Positions 54,031-63,476 of a DNA stretch of 64,000 nucleotides are shown here, piece by piece. This stretch comes from JAJFFW01 sp038534195 (GTDB lineage Bacteria; Pseudomonadota; Alphaproteobacteria; Caulobacterales; Parvularculaceae): the NCBI GenBank assembly GCA_038534195.1, contig JBCAXE010000008.1, forward strand, positions 30,369-94,368, given 5' to 3'. The notes under the pieces are model-generated. The model made no database searches. It worked only from the letters and a program-made list of their open reading frames with translations, and was not told where the DNA came from. Within the stretch, counting starts at the first letter, position 1; the number at the start of each line of letters is the position of its first letter. The position numbers and the translations under genes were made by a program.

Positions 54031-54984
54031 ATGACCTCCCATATTAAAACCGCGCGCGAGGTGCTCGATCTGGAAATCGCCGGACTGCAGGCGCTGCATA
54101 GAAGCCTCGATCACACCTTTGATGAAAGCGTCGCTCTCCTCGCCGGCGCGAAAGGCAAAGTGGTCGTGACAGGGATGGGCAAGTCCGGCCACGTGGCGAA
54201 AAAGATCGCCGCAACGTTTTCATCCACCGGCGCGGCCTCTTTGTTTGTACACCCCGCAGAAGCGAGCCATGGCGATCTCGGCATGGTCGGGCGCGATGAC
54301 GTTGTGTTAGCGCTGTCGAAATCCGGCGAGACGCAGGAGTTGCAGGCGTTGCTTAGCCATTGCGCGCGATTTTCGATCCCGCTTGCGGCGATGACCTTCG
54401 TCGCGCCGTCAACGCTCGCAGACCATGCAAACGTGACGCTTCTCTTGCCGGACGCCGCGGAAGCCTGCGGCGAGACCCGGGCCCCCACCACCTCCACCAC
54501 CATGATGATGGCCGCAGGCGACGCGCTCGCGGTTGCGCTTCTTCGCCAGAAGGGCTTCACAGCAAGCGATTTTCAAGGATTTCACCCGGGCGGCAATCTC
54601 GGCGCCGCATTGCGCCGCGTCGGCGACTTGATGCACGGACCGGAGAGGACACCGATTGCATCGCAAGAGGCCCCGCTCAATGAGGCTGTCGATATCCTCG
54701 ACGCCGGCGGCTTTGGCTGCGTTGGTCTGGTGGACGAGAACGGCGCCTTGCAAGGCATCATCACTGACGGGGATCTGCGCCGCGGCTTCAGCGATTTACG
54801 AGGCGACGAACGCGCCCGAGACGTGATGACAAGAAATCCGAAGACGGTGCGCCCGGATACGCTTGCAGGCGACGCGCTTGCGATCCTGAGCAAAGGGAAG
54901 ATTACGGCGCTCTTTGTACTAGAGAACGATGGGCCTGTGGGCCTGCTCCACGTGCATGACTGCCTGTCGACGGGAATCCTCTAA
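54031..54984 (+). CDS. kdsD: Arabinose-5-phosphate isomerase (KdsD/KpsF)
   Basis: 317 aa. N-terminal SIS sugar-isomerase domain (GKVVVTGMGKSGHVAKKIAATFSSTGAASLFVHPAEASHGDLGMV), then two CBS domains (LNEAVDILDAGGFGCVGLVDENGALQGIITDGDLRR and DALAILSKGKITALFVLEND). Converts ribulose-5-P to arabinose-5-P for Kdo. It lies 78 bp from kdsA. Confidence 0.95.
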   Translation: MTSHIKTAREVLDLEIAGLQALHRSLDHTFDESVALLAGAKGKVVVTGMGKSGHVAKKIAATFSSTGAASLFVHPAEASHGDLGMVGRDDVVLALSKSGETQELQALLSHCARFSIPLAAMTFVAPSTLADHANVTLLLPDAAEACGETRAPTTSTTMMMAAGDALAVALLRQKGFTASDFQGFHPGGNLGAALRRVGDLMHGPERTPIASQEAPLNEAVDILDAGGFGCVGLVDENGALQGIITDGDLRRGFSDLRGDERARDVMTRNPKTVRPDTLAGDALAILSKGKITALFVLENDGPVGLLHVHDCLSTGIL

Positions 54985-54997
54985 AAGGAAGACAGGT

Positions 54998-55651
54998 CTA
55001 AAATCGTCGGCGACGCAATAGGCTGCTGAGCGGCGACGCTTTCGCGGTCTCGCCAGCCGCATCGCGATCAGCCAGATCGTGCTCTGACAATGCGCCGTCT
55101 AGTTCCGTGGACGGAACGCCTTCCCCGACGAATGCGGGCGCTTTCAATAAGCTCTCCTCGCCGTCGACAAACGATAAAGTATTGTCGCCAGCCTTGGGAA
55201 CCACATGCGCCGCTTCCGTTTTGACACTCCCATCAGCCGAGGAGGATTCGCCTTCGGCCGGCGCGTTCGTTTCCGCGCTTTGCACTGTCGCGACATCATT
55301 CGCCGGTTCAGCCTCATCATCGCTCGCCGCCAGGTTCGCCGGCACGCTCGCCGATACGGCGCCCTCAATCGGGGCGGTCATCGGCGCGCGCTTGTTTTGC
55401 GCTGTCGCCTCAACTTGCGCCGTCAGACGCCGCACCTCGACCGCGAGATCTTCGGCGGAATTGAAATAGTCCTGCGCTTCGCCGCGGGCGTCGCGCGCAG
55501 CGATCGCTGAACGGAACGCCATGATGCAGAAGACACAGGAAAGAATGAAAAACAGCACGGTGCCGCCGAGCAGCGCCACCTGAGCCACAAAAAAATCCTG
55601 ATCGACGAACTCCCCGAGCCCGGACATCGATAGGAGGCCTTCAATACTCAT
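54998..55651 (-). CDS. Single-pass membrane protein with low-complexity cytoplasmic/periplasmic tail
   Basis: 217 aa from the ATG at 55651 (SD-like AGG upstream); an upstream frame to 55801 is antisense to phrB and rejected. One transmembrane helix (VALLGGTVLFFILSCVFCIMAFRSA), a short helical, coiled-coil-like stretch (DYFNSAEDLAVEVRRLTAQVEATAQ), then ~120 residues rich in Ala, Glu, Asp and Ser ending in LLRRRRF. No family recognised. Confidence 0.7.
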   Translation of the reverse strand: MSIEGLLSMSGLGEFVDQDFFVAQVALLGGTVLFFILSCVFCIMAFRSAIAARDARGEAQDYFNSAEDLAVEVRRLTAQVEATAQNKRAPMTAPIEGAVSASVPANLAASDDEAEPANDVATVQSAETNAPAEGESSSADGSVKTEAAHVVPKAGDNTLSFVDGEESLLKAPAFVGEGVPSTELDGALSEHDLADRDAAGETAKASPLSSLLRRRRF

Positions 55652-55729
55652 CGCCCAACCCTTGTTAGATGCGTTATAACTTATCGTTTTCCAGCAATCC
55701 GGTCCAGCGCTGAAGGCGTAAATAACACC

Positions 55730-57172
55730 ATGAATTCTAATCCAATTATTGTTCTCATGCGACGCGACCTGCGCCTTGAGGATAATCCTGCTCTTTATCA
55801 CGCACGCGAGACGGGAAACCCCGTTCTACCGGTCTTCAATCTGGATGAATCCGAGGACTTCGCGCCGGGGGCCGCCGCCCTCTGGTGGCTCCACTATTCG
55901 CTCGCCGATCTCTCCGCCTCGTTCGAAAAGGCGGGTACACAGCTTATTTTGAGGCGCGGCGATACCGCGGAGCAGATCCCTCAGATCGTCCGCGAGACTG
56001 GCGCGCAATGCGTTTACTGGAACCGGCGTTATGCGGGCGCACATGTGGAGGCTGACAAGAAACTTAAAAAACGCCTGCAGGACGACGGTATTGATGCGCA
56101 ATCTTTCAATGGCGCGCTATTGCGCGAGCCATGGGAGTTAAAAACGGGCTCAGGGGGTCATTTCCGCGTCTTCACGCCCATGTGGCGCGCGCTCCAGAAA
56201 GCCGCGCCCGCTCGCGACGAGCCCTTGCCCGGTTTGCGCAAAATCGAAGGGCCGGAAACATATCCTCCGTCGGACGCTCTGGACGATTGGTCGCTCCTAC
56301 CCACAAAACCGAATTGGGCCGCCGCGTTCGCCGACCAGTGGACGCCTGGTGAACGCGGCGCGGCGAAAAAGCTGAGAGCTTTCCTCGATAACGCCGCCGC
56401 CGCATACGGCGACGACCGCAATCGACCCGATTTGAAGGGCACATCGCGACTGTCGCCGCATATCGCCTTCGGTGAGATCAGCCCTTTGCAAATCTGGATG
56501 ACGGTGAAAGACAGGATAGCAAGCGGTGATATTCCTGAAGGCGAGGCGATGACATTCCTGTCTGAGATCGCCTGGCGGGAATTCTCCCACGTGTTGCTCT
56601 ATCACTACGAGCACCTGCGCACCGAACCGCTGCAGGAAAAATTCGCGAAGTTCCCATGGAGGGAAAATGAACCGGATCTGGAAGCCTGGCGGCGCGGACG
56701 GACGGGATATCCGATCGTGGATGCGGGCATGCGAGAGCTTTGGGAAACTGGCTGGATGCACAATCGTGTACGGATGATTGTAGGAAGCTTCCTTGTTAAG
56801 CATCTGCTTTTACCCTGGCAGAAAGGCGAGGCATGGTTTTGGGACACGCTTGTGGATGCGGACCCGGCCAATAACTCGGCCAGCTGGCAATGGATTGCGG
56901 GCTGCGGCGCTGACGCGGCGCCCTATTTCCGCATCTTCAATCCGATCACCCAGGGCGAGAAATTCGACCCGGACGGCGCATATACGCGAAAATGGGTCCC
57001 GGAAGTTGCAGGCCTTCCAAAAAAATACCTGCAAAAGCCATGGGAGGCGCCGGTCACCATATTGAAGGACGCCGGAATTGACCTCGGTCATACCTATCCA
57101 CACCCGATCGTCGATCATGCTGCAGCGCGCCAAAGGGCGCTCGACGCTTTTGAAAGCACCAAACAAAGCTGA
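55730..57172 (+). CDS. phrB: Deoxyribodipyrimidine photolyase (cryptochrome/photolyase family)
   Basis: 480 aa. N-terminal antenna domain (IVLMRRDLRLEDNPALYHARETGNPVLPVF) and FAD domain with LSPHIAFGEISP, FLSEIAWREFSH, TGYPIVDAGMRELWETGWMHNRVRMIVGSFLVKHLLLPW and NNSASWQWIAGCGADAAPYFRIFNP. Repairs UV cyclobutane dimers with light. Followed 18 bp later by cfa. Confidence 0.94.
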   Translation: MNSNPIIVLMRRDLRLEDNPALYHARETGNPVLPVFNLDESEDFAPGAAALWWLHYSLADLSASFEKAGTQLILRRGDTAEQIPQIVRETGAQCVYWNRRYAGAHVEADKKLKKRLQDDGIDAQSFNGALLREPWELKTGSGGHFRVFTPMWRALQKAAPARDEPLPGLRKIEGPETYPPSDALDDWSLLPTKPNWAAAFADQWTPGERGAAKKLRAFLDNAAAAYGDDRNRPDLKGTSRLSPHIAFGEISPLQIWMTVKDRIASGDIPEGEAMTFLSEIAWREFSHVLLYHYEHLRTEPLQEKFAKFPWRENEPDLEAWRRGRTGYPIVDAGMRELWETGWMHNRVRMIVGSFLVKHLLLPWQKGEAWFWDTLVDADPANNSASWQWIAGCGADAAPYFRIFNPITQGEKFDPDGAYTRKWVPEVAGLPKKYLQKPWEAPVTILKDAGIDLGHTYPHPIVDHAAARQRALDAFESTKQS

Positions 57173-57190
57173 TATGCTTCCACGTAAGAT

Positions 57191-58441
57191 ATGAACGAAC
57201 AGAATTCGCCAACCGAAGTTGCGCCGCTTGTCGTTACTTCACAGAACTTCGACCAAGCGCTCCAGGCGACGTCGATCTTTTTCAAACTTGCCTGTCGAAT
57301 TGTGCTGAGAATGAAATACGGCTCGGTGATCTTTCACCTGCCGGACGGGCGTATCCTTAAATTTGAAGGCGAGACCGAGACTGACGAGACAAGCATCCTC
57401 CTTGTGTGCAATTTCGATTTTGCACGCCGCGTCTTCTTCAAGGGCGACATCGGGTTTTTTGAAAGTTTCGCCGACGGCGAATGGGAAACGCCGGACCTGG
57501 CGCAATGTCTGTTCGTATTCGCCAAAAACGCAGAACATATCACCGATTTCTTTGAGTCCGCCCCATTCTTTGGATGGCTGGACCGGTTACGCCACACCAT
57601 GAACCGCAACACCAAGAGCGGCTCGAAGCGTAACATTATGGCCCACTACGATCTCGGCAACGCATTCTACGAACAGTGGCTCGACCGGACCATGACCTAT
57701 TCATCCGCACGATTTGACCGCGACGGAATGGACCTCGCTTCGGCGCAAGCGAGCAAGTATCGGGCGCTCGCGGAGACAATGTCCCTTAAGCCTGACGAGA
57801 CGGTTCTGGAAATCGGGTCGGGCTGGGGCGGGTTTGCGGAATATGCGGCGAAAGACATCGGCGCTAAGGTGACAGGTCTCACCATCTCGCAGGCGCAATT
57901 AGAATTCGCGCAGGAACGGATCTTCCGCGAAGGCCTGAACGAGAGAGTTGAATTCCGCCTCCAGGACTACCGTGACGCGACGGGCGAATATGACAAGATC
58001 GCCTCTATCGAAATGTTTGAAGCGGTGGGTAAGGAATATTGGCCGGCATATTTTGACAAGCTGCGCCAATGCCTGAAGCCAAACGGCGTCGCCGGGCTTC
58101 AGATCATAACGATCGACGATCGCTACTTCGATCATTATCAGGCCCGGCCTGATTTTATCCAACGATACGTCTTTCCAGGCGGCATGTTGCCGAGCATCCC
58201 TATTTTGAAAAAGCAGATCGAAAGCGCCGGTCTTCTATGGCGCGACGCTTCTGCGTTCGGTCAGGATTACGCGAAAACGCTGCACGCATGGATGGATCGT
58301 TTCCTCTACGCCTGGGACGATATCGCGCCTATGGGCTTTGACGATCAGTTCAAGAAGCTCTGGCGCTTTTACCTCGCCTATTGCGAAGCCGGTTTTCGCG
58401 CCAAAACCACGGACGTCATCCAGGTTGCGGTCACGCGATAG
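57191..58441 (+). CDS. cfa: Cyclopropane-fatty-acyl-phospholipid synthase family protein
   Basis: 416 aa. Lipid-binding N-terminal region and SAM-dependent methyltransferase core: NIMAHYDLGNAFYEQWLDRTMTYSSARF, SAM site VLEIGSGWGGFAEYAA, ASIEMFEAVGKEYWPAYF, and the C-terminal YVFPGGMLPS and FGQDYAKTLHAWMDRF blocks. It cyclopropanates (or methylates) membrane acyl chains. The phrB-cfa pairing is frequent in proteobacteria. Confidence 0.94.
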   Translation: MNEQNSPTEVAPLVVTSQNFDQALQATSIFFKLACRIVLRMKYGSVIFHLPDGRILKFEGETETDETSILLVCNFDFARRVFFKGDIGFFESFADGEWETPDLAQCLFVFAKNAEHITDFFESAPFFGWLDRLRHTMNRNTKSGSKRNIMAHYDLGNAFYEQWLDRTMTYSSARFDRDGMDLASAQASKYRALAETMSLKPDETVLEIGSGWGGFAEYAAKDIGAKVTGLTISQAQLEFAQERIFREGLNERVEFRLQDYRDATGEYDKIASIEMFEAVGKEYWPAYFDKLRQCLKPNGVAGLQIITIDDRYFDHYQARPDFIQRYVFPGGMLPSIPILKKQIESAGLLWRDASAFGQDYAKTLHAWMDRFLYAWDDIAPMGFDDQFKKLWRFYLAYCEAGFRAKTTDVIQVAVTR

Positions 58442-58447
58442 CGGTGA

Positions 58448-59221
58448 TCAGGGCTGAAATTCAACAACATTCACTTCGTAAAGCACCGGCCAATTTTTCC
58501 CGGTAAGGAACAACCGCTTTGACGCGGGCTCATAGGCGATGCCGTTGGCCACATCGTCGCCTTTCGTGCGGTCGCGGCCGCGCGGGTGGATGTTGCTGAG
58601 GTCAATCAGGCCTGAGACGACGCCCGTTTCAGGATCGATGCGGAAAATCCAATCGCTCAACCAGACATTGGCGAAAATTTCGCCGTCCACCCATTCGAGC
58701 TCATTGAGATATTTTACAGGCTGTCCCTGAAGCGTCACCTCCAGCCGTCCCGTTTCCTCAAATGTTTCCGGGTCCAGATACCGTAACGCGCCCGTACCGT
58801 CGGAAAGAATAAGACGCGCGCCGTCATAGGTCAGGCCCCAGCCTTCGCCCTCATAGCGGAAGTCGTTCACCGGTTTGAATGTGTCAAGCTGGTGGACGAA
58901 CCCTTTTCCGGCTTTCCAGGTCAGGCTGATGATATTATCGCCGACCGCCGTCGATCCTTCACCGAATACTTCGTCGGGCAGCGGCTTCTTCCTGACGGGC
59001 CGTCCTGTCCGGATATTGACCTCGCGCAAGCTTGAGCGGCCCTTCCGGCCAGTGCTTTCGAAAAGCCGCCCCTCGGAAAAGAACAAGCCCTGGGTGAAAG
59101 CATTGTCATCATGCGGATAAACATTCTGTATGTCGACGGTATAAATCTTTGGCGCAGGCGGCGTGTCGTTTGCGTCCTGCGCCGCGAAAGCGGCGACACT
59201 TATCAAAAAGAGACCGATCAT
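58448..59221 (-). CDS. Glutaminyl-peptide cyclotransferase (plant-type)
   Basis: 257 aa. Signal peptide (MIGLFLISVAAFAAQ) then a beta-propeller of the PF05096 family: VYPHDDNAFTQGLFFSEGRLFESTGRKGRSSLREV, YEGEGWGLTYDGARLILSDGTGALRYLDPETFEE, LNELEWVDGEIFANVWLSDWIFRIDPETG and the C-terminal GIAYEPASKRLFLTGKNWPVLYEV. Forms pyroglutamate at protein N-termini in the envelope. It ends 6 bp from the convergent cfa stop. Confidence 0.92.
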   Translation of the reverse strand: MIGLFLISVAAFAAQDANDTPPAPKIYTVDIQNVYPHDDNAFTQGLFFSEGRLFESTGRKGRSSLREVNIRTGRPVRKKPLPDEVFGEGSTAVGDNIISLTWKAGKGFVHQLDTFKPVNDFRYEGEGWGLTYDGARLILSDGTGALRYLDPETFEETGRLEVTLQGQPVKYLNELEWVDGEIFANVWLSDWIFRIDPETGVVSGLIDLSNIHPRGRDRTKGDDVANGIAYEPASKRLFLTGKNWPVLYEVNVVEFQP

Positions 59222-59412
59222 CAGCGCGGATTCGCCTTCCTTAATTGCGATCTGTTAGCTGCGCTGACCATAGCTGCAAATTTCCTAAATGACTAATTGG
59301 ATAATCGCCGGTTCGTGATCGATTATCGCTTGCGGGCGTTGATGGCGCTCCTTAGATACTGGCGAATTAAGACGACAAGAAGACACATTTGCGCGCGAAG
59401 GGACACCCGGCG

Positions 59413-60432
59413 ATGGTAACGCGTTCACACCTCTCCCTGCACGGTTCTGTTCTCGACACGATCGGCGGCACGCCGTTGATCCGACTGAAGAGAGCGTCCG
59501 AAGAAACCGGCTGCGAAATTTACGGCAAGGCGGAGTTTCTCAACCCCGGCCAATCAGTGAAAGATCGCGCCGCGCTCGGCATTATTCGCGATGCTGAAAA
59601 GAAAGGGACATTGAAGCCAGGCGGCACGATCGTCGAGGGCACCGCCGGAAATACGGGCATCGGCCTCGCCATGGTCGCCAGCGCATTGGGGTACAAAGTG
59701 AAGATCGTGTTGCCGCGCACGCAGAGCGAGGAAAAGAAAACCGCCATCCGCGTTCTCGGCGCTGAGCTTATTGAGGTGGACGCCGTACCTTATGCTGATC
59801 CGAAAAATTATGTACACTATTCGCGCGCGCTCGCCGAAGAACTGAATAAGACGGAGCCAAACGGCGCTCTGTGGGCGAACCAGTTCGACAATACCGCCAA
59901 TCGCGATATCCATTATGCGACGACCGGCCCGGAGATCTGGTGGCAAACGGACGGACAGGTCGACGGGTTCACCTGCGCCGTCGGTTCAGGCGGCACGCTC
60001 GGCGGCGTCACGATGGCGCTCAAAGAACGAAACAAAAATGTTCGCTGCGTCCTGACCGACCCGCATGGCGCGAAGCTCTTTCGCTGGGTGAAAGACGGCG
60101 TTCTGGAGTCGGAAGGCTCTTCGATCATGGAAGGCATCGGCCAGGGGCGCGTCACGGCCAATCTTGACGGCCTCTCTTTTGATGACGCCTTTCGCGTCGG
60201 CGACGCCGAAGCACTGGAGGTCATCTTCGGGCTCGTGGAGGAAGAAGGCATGTGCCTCGGCGGCTCGGCCGGGATTAATATCGCCGGCGCGGTACGGCTG
60301 GCGAATGAGATGGGCCCCGGCCATACGATCGTGACGGTCCTGTGCGATTATGGAAACCGTTACGCATCGAAGATTTTTAATCCGACGTTCCTACGCGAAA
60401 AAAATCTGCCGGTTCCTTCCTGGATGGCGTAG
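59413..60432 (+). CDS. cysK: Cysteine synthase (O-acetylserine sulfhydrylase family)
   Basis: 339 aa from the ATG at 59413 (SD AAGGGA); an earlier in-frame start at 59389 is possible. PLP-binding Lys50 in EFLNPGQSVKDRAA, TAGNTGIGLAMVA, AVGSGGTLGGV loop and C-terminal DYGNRYASKIFN. Makes Cys from O-acetylserine and sulfide. First of the cysK-sseA-GNAT-metC run. Confidence 0.9.
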   Translation: MVTRSHLSLHGSVLDTIGGTPLIRLKRASEETGCEIYGKAEFLNPGQSVKDRAALGIIRDAEKKGTLKPGGTIVEGTAGNTGIGLAMVASALGYKVKIVLPRTQSEEKKTAIRVLGAELIEVDAVPYADPKNYVHYSRALAEELNKTEPNGALWANQFDNTANRDIHYATTGPEIWWQTDGQVDGFTCAVGSGGTLGGVTMALKERNKNVRCVLTDPHGAKLFRWVKDGVLESEGSSIMEGIGQGRVTANLDGLSFDDAFRVGDAEALEVIFGLVEEEGMCLGGSAGINIAGAVRLANEMGPGHTIVTVLCDYGNRYASKIFNPTFLREKNLPVPSWMA

Positions 60433-60441
60433 TCTGGGCCA

Positions 60442-61317
60442 ATGACCCTGCCGACGCCGCTTGTTTCCGCCGACTGGCTGCGCGCCAATCTGGGCGCCGA
60501 CGGGCTTTCGGTCATCGACGGCACATGGTTCCTGGACGGCGGCGCTGCTCGCGGACGCGCCGCCTATAATGACGCCCACATTCCAGGCGCGGTCTTTTTC
60601 GATATGGACGCAATCGCCGATCAGGAGACCGATCTGCCGCATATGCTGCCGGACGAGGCGACTTTCGCCGAGGCCGTCGGCGCGCTCGGCATTTCCAATC
60701 AGGACAACATCATCGTCTATGATCAACAGGGGCTTTTTTCCGCGCCGCGCGTGTGGTGGACGTTCCGCGCCATGGGCCACGAGGCGGTGGCGGTTTTAAA
60801 CGGCGGATTGCCCGGCTGGCGCACCGCAGGCGGGCTGGTGACGGACGCGCCGACGGACGTAACAGAAGCGACATTTATGGCGACACGCAAAGACGCGCTG
60901 ATCGCCGCCGCAGACGATATCCGCAAGGGCGGTGTCCGCATCATGGATGCGCGGCCATCGAATCGATTTTGCGGCGAGGCGACGGAGCCCCGCCCCGGCC
61001 TTATCGCAGGCGCGATGCCGGGCGCGCAAAACACGCCGGCCGCGTCTCTCATCACCGGCGACGGGATGCTCGAAGGAGACGAATTCCTTACGCGCATGCT
61101 CAATCCCGCTGAGACAAACGACGGCGGCGCCATCGTCACCTGCGGATCGGGCGTCACCGCCGCCATCCTGGGATTGGCGCTCACCAAACTTGGCCATCGC
61201 GATTGGCGGCTCTATGATGGGTCATGGGCCGAATGGGGGCGCGCCGAAAACGACCGCGCGCTCTTTCCCGTTATCGCAAACACTGAGTCTGATCGCACTG
61301 ATGCCGAAAAAAATTGA
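60442..61317 (+). CDS. sseA: 3-mercaptopyruvate/thiosulfate sulfurtransferase
   Basis: 291 aa with two rhodanese domains. N-terminal VSADWLRANLGADGLSVIDGTWFLDGGAARGRAAYNDAHIPGAVFFDMD and the active-site loop CGSGVTA in the second domain, which is typical of mercaptopyruvate sulfurtransferases. It begins 9 bp after cysK and overlaps the next gene by 17 bp. Confidence 0.95.
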   Translation: MTLPTPLVSADWLRANLGADGLSVIDGTWFLDGGAARGRAAYNDAHIPGAVFFDMDAIADQETDLPHMLPDEATFAEAVGALGISNQDNIIVYDQQGLFSAPRVWWTFRAMGHEAVAVLNGGLPGWRTAGGLVTDAPTDVTEATFMATRKDALIAAADDIRKGGVRIMDARPSNRFCGEATEPRPGLIAGAMPGAQNTPAASLITGDGMLEGDEFLTRMLNPAETNDGGAIVTCGSGVTAAILGLALTKLGHRDWRLYDGSWAEWGRAENDRALFPVIANTESDRTDAEKN

Positions 61318-61840
61318 CGTCCTGATTACTTATCTTGAGCAGACCGAGCGGCCGGCTCCGCCCCGCGCGCCGCATCCGCGCGGCAAACTGGCCATCTTGC
61401 GCGCCGAGGACGCACCGGTGCACTTCTACCGCTATGTCCATGAAAAGGTGGGCGATCCCTACAAATGGGTCAGCCGCAAAATCATGGACGACAAGGCGGT
61501 CGGCAAAATTATTCATGACCCGAATGTTTACGTTTACATTCTTTATGTGGACGGCGTGCCTGCGGGTCTCGCCGAAATTGACGCGCGCGATCGAAAGATC
61601 GCTGAGATAAAATTTTTCGGCTTGATCCCGGACTATATCGGACGCGGGCTTGGGCGCTATTTTCTGGCGCACGCAATTGATCTCGCCTGGTCTTTGCGGC
61701 CGGAGCGCGTCCGCCTTGAGACCTGCACGCTCGACCATCCGGCCGCCTTGCCGCTTTACCAGAAGTTAGGCTTCACCGTATTTGATCAACGCAAGGGACA
61801 GGTTGAGTTACCTGACCGTGTTATAGAAAAGAGCGCATGA
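61301..61840 (+). CDS. GNAT family N-acetyltransferase
   Basis: 179 aa from the ATG at 61301, inside the end of sseA; the open frame further upstream is the shadow of sseA. GNAT features: YILYVDGVPAGLAEIDARD, IPDYIGRGLGRYFLAHAIDLAW (CoA-binding loop) and ALPLYQKLGFTVFDQ. Substrate unknown. Co-translated with sseA and metC. Confidence 0.9.
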   Translation: MPKKIDVLITYLEQTERPAPPRAPHPRGKLAILRAEDAPVHFYRYVHEKVGDPYKWVSRKIMDDKAVGKIIHDPNVYVYILYVDGVPAGLAEIDARDRKIAEIKFFGLIPDYIGRGLGRYFLAHAIDLAWSLRPERVRLETCTLDHPAALPLYQKLGFTVFDQRKGQVELPDRVIEKSA

Positions 61841-62997
61841 AACAGCCGACGAAACTTGTCACCGCTGGACGACCCCATCAACGCCCGTCGCACGCCGTCA
61901 ACCACGGCGTTGAGCGCGCTTCGACATTTCTCTTTCCCACTTACGATGATTATCTGGAGGGCGGGCGCAACATCACTTATGGGCGCCTCGGAGGAACCAA
62001 TCATCGCGCGCTGGAAGAAGCCGTTAATATTCTAGAGGGCGGATTTGAAACCCGCCTCGCCTGCTCAGGGCTGCAAGCCTGCATCGCCGCGATTCTCGCC
62101 TTTGTCGAAACCGGCGACGAAGTCTTGATGACAGACAGCGCCTATGATCCAACACGGAAATTTTGCGACCGGTTTCTGAAGCGGTTCGGCGTCAAGACAA
62201 CCTATTACGATCCGATGATCGGCGAGGACATTGCGTCTTTGATGACGCCGAAAACGAAAGTCGTCTTCGCGGAATCGCCGGGCTCCCTCACCTTCGAGGT
62301 GCAGGATATTCCAGCTCTGGCTGAAGCCGCACACGCAAACGGCGCGAAATTGATTGTCGATAATACGTGGGCGGCTGGCCTGTATCTGAAGCCCATCGCA
62401 CTTGGCGCCGACGTGAGCGTGCAGGCGGCCACGAAGTATCTTGTGGGGCATGCGGACTGTTTACTCGGCACGATCACCGCGTGCGACGAGGAATCCGCGC
62501 GCGCAATCTTCTATTCGCTTTTACAATTGGGCGGGAATGTCTCCGCGGATGACGCCTGGCTCGCCTTGCGCGGCGTGCGTACGCTTGCGACGCGCTTGCC
62601 TGTTCACGAAGAAAATGGGCTAAAGCTCGCAAAATGGCTCGCCAAGCGTCCGGAAGTTGAACGGGTCATCCACCCGGCGATCAAGGGATGCCCGGGTCAC
62701 GCAGTGTGGAAGCGTGATTTCAAAGGGGCGACCGGCCTGTTCGGCGCGGTCCTGAAACCAGTGGAACTGCCGGCGCTGAAAGCGTTTTTTAACAGCTTCA
62801 AACTTTTCGGGATGGGGTTTTCCTGGGGCGGTTTTGAGAGCCTTTGCATTCACGTTCATCCTGAACGCAACCGAACGGCGACCGAGTGGAAAGAAGGCGG
62901 GCCCACATTACGATTTCACGCCGGCCTTGAAGATTTTGACGATATGACCAACGATTTGACCGCCGCATTTGCAGCCATCGCGGCCGCACAGGAATAA
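61837..62997 (+). CDS. metC: Cystathionine beta-lyase
   Basis: 386 aa, start overlapping the GNAT stop (ATGA). Cys/Met metabolism PLP enzyme: YGRLGGTNHRALEEAV, LACSGLQACIAA, VDNTWAAGLY and PLP Lys200 in VSVQAATKYLVGHAD. C-terminal SWGGFESL block is typical of alphaproteobacterial MetC. Cleaves cystathionine to homocysteine. Confidence 0.94.
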   Translation: MKQPTKLVTAGRPHQRPSHAVNHGVERASTFLFPTYDDYLEGGRNITYGRLGGTNHRALEEAVNILEGGFETRLACSGLQACIAAILAFVETGDEVLMTDSAYDPTRKFCDRFLKRFGVKTTYYDPMIGEDIASLMTPKTKVVFAESPGSLTFEVQDIPALAEAAHANGAKLIVDNTWAAGLYLKPIALGADVSVQAATKYLVGHADCLLGTITACDEESARAIFYSLLQLGGNVSADDAWLALRGVRTLATRLPVHEENGLKLAKWLAKRPEVERVIHPAIKGCPGHAVWKRDFKGATGLFGAVLKPVELPALKAFFNSFKLFGMGFSWGGFESLCIHVHPERNRTATEWKEGGPTLRFHAGLEDFDDMTNDLTAAFAAIAAAQE

Positions 62998-63019
62998 CCC
63001 CTTCCAGAAGGTCCGCTTC

Positions 63020-63319
63020 ATGAAACATCTCCTCATCGCCGCTAGCCTGGTCGCCGCAACCGGATGCATCACCACGAATAGCGGCGTCACGCGACTAACG
63101 TCGACGCCGCCCGGCGCCACCGCCACAATCGGCGCCTATGGCGAATGCGAGACGCCGTGCACGGCGCAGATCGTCAGTCCGGTAAAAATCACCTTTGCAA
63201 AAATCGGCTATAAGCCGCAATCGCTCTCCGTCGCGCCAGGGCGCAAATCAGTCGCTGTGGAACTTGAACTCGCCGCGCCCACCGAGAATGTGGAAGAAAC
63301 AGCCCTGCCCGAACTTTAG
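63020..63319 (+). CDS. PEGA-domain lipoprotein
   Basis: 99 aa. Lipobox AATGC in MKHLLIAASLVAATGC predicts a lipoprotein. The mature part has LTSTPPGATATIGAYGECETPCTAQI and ITFAKIGYKPQSLSVAPGRKSVAVELEL, a PEGA-type surface-layer repeat. Function unknown; follows metC by 22 bp. Confidence 0.8.
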   Translation: MKHLLIAASLVAATGCITTNSGVTRLTSTPPGATATIGAYGECETPCTAQIVSPVKITFAKIGYKPQSLSVAPGRKSVAVELELAAPTENVEETALPEL

Positions 63320-63321
63320 AA

Positions 63322-63350
63322 GGTGGCGACCCCGCCAGGACTCGAACCTG
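63322..63350 (-). other. tRNA 3'-end fragment, probable attachment site
   Basis: On the minus strand the 29 bases from 63350 down to 63322 form a tRNA T-arm (CAGG-TTCGAGT-CCTG) joined to a CGGGGTC acceptor 3' strand, discriminator G and CCA. No D-arm or anticodon arm precedes it, so it is only the 3' third of a tRNA. Such fragments mark the far end of elements that integrate into tRNA genes. The G discriminator and sequence would suit tRNA-Arg, but the identity is not certain. Confidence 0.7.
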
Positions 63351-63476
63351 TTGGTCAAGGTACTCACTTTATTGGGCCTTGCGAGAAAGCCTTTGTACAA
63401 AGTGGGACTAGTGGGTAGGTCGTTTTTTCAATTATTAGCAAAGCGATATTATCCCCACAGTGTACTGACCATAAGA

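Noticed and set aside
59222..59412. Possible riboswitch upstream of cysK
   Set aside because: No SAM, SAH or other riboswitch core could be recognised; nothing beyond an SD is visible.
63322..63400. Complete tRNA gene near 63.35 kb
   Set aside because: Only the T-arm and acceptor 3' strand are present; no D-arm, anticodon arm or 5' acceptor strand can be found.
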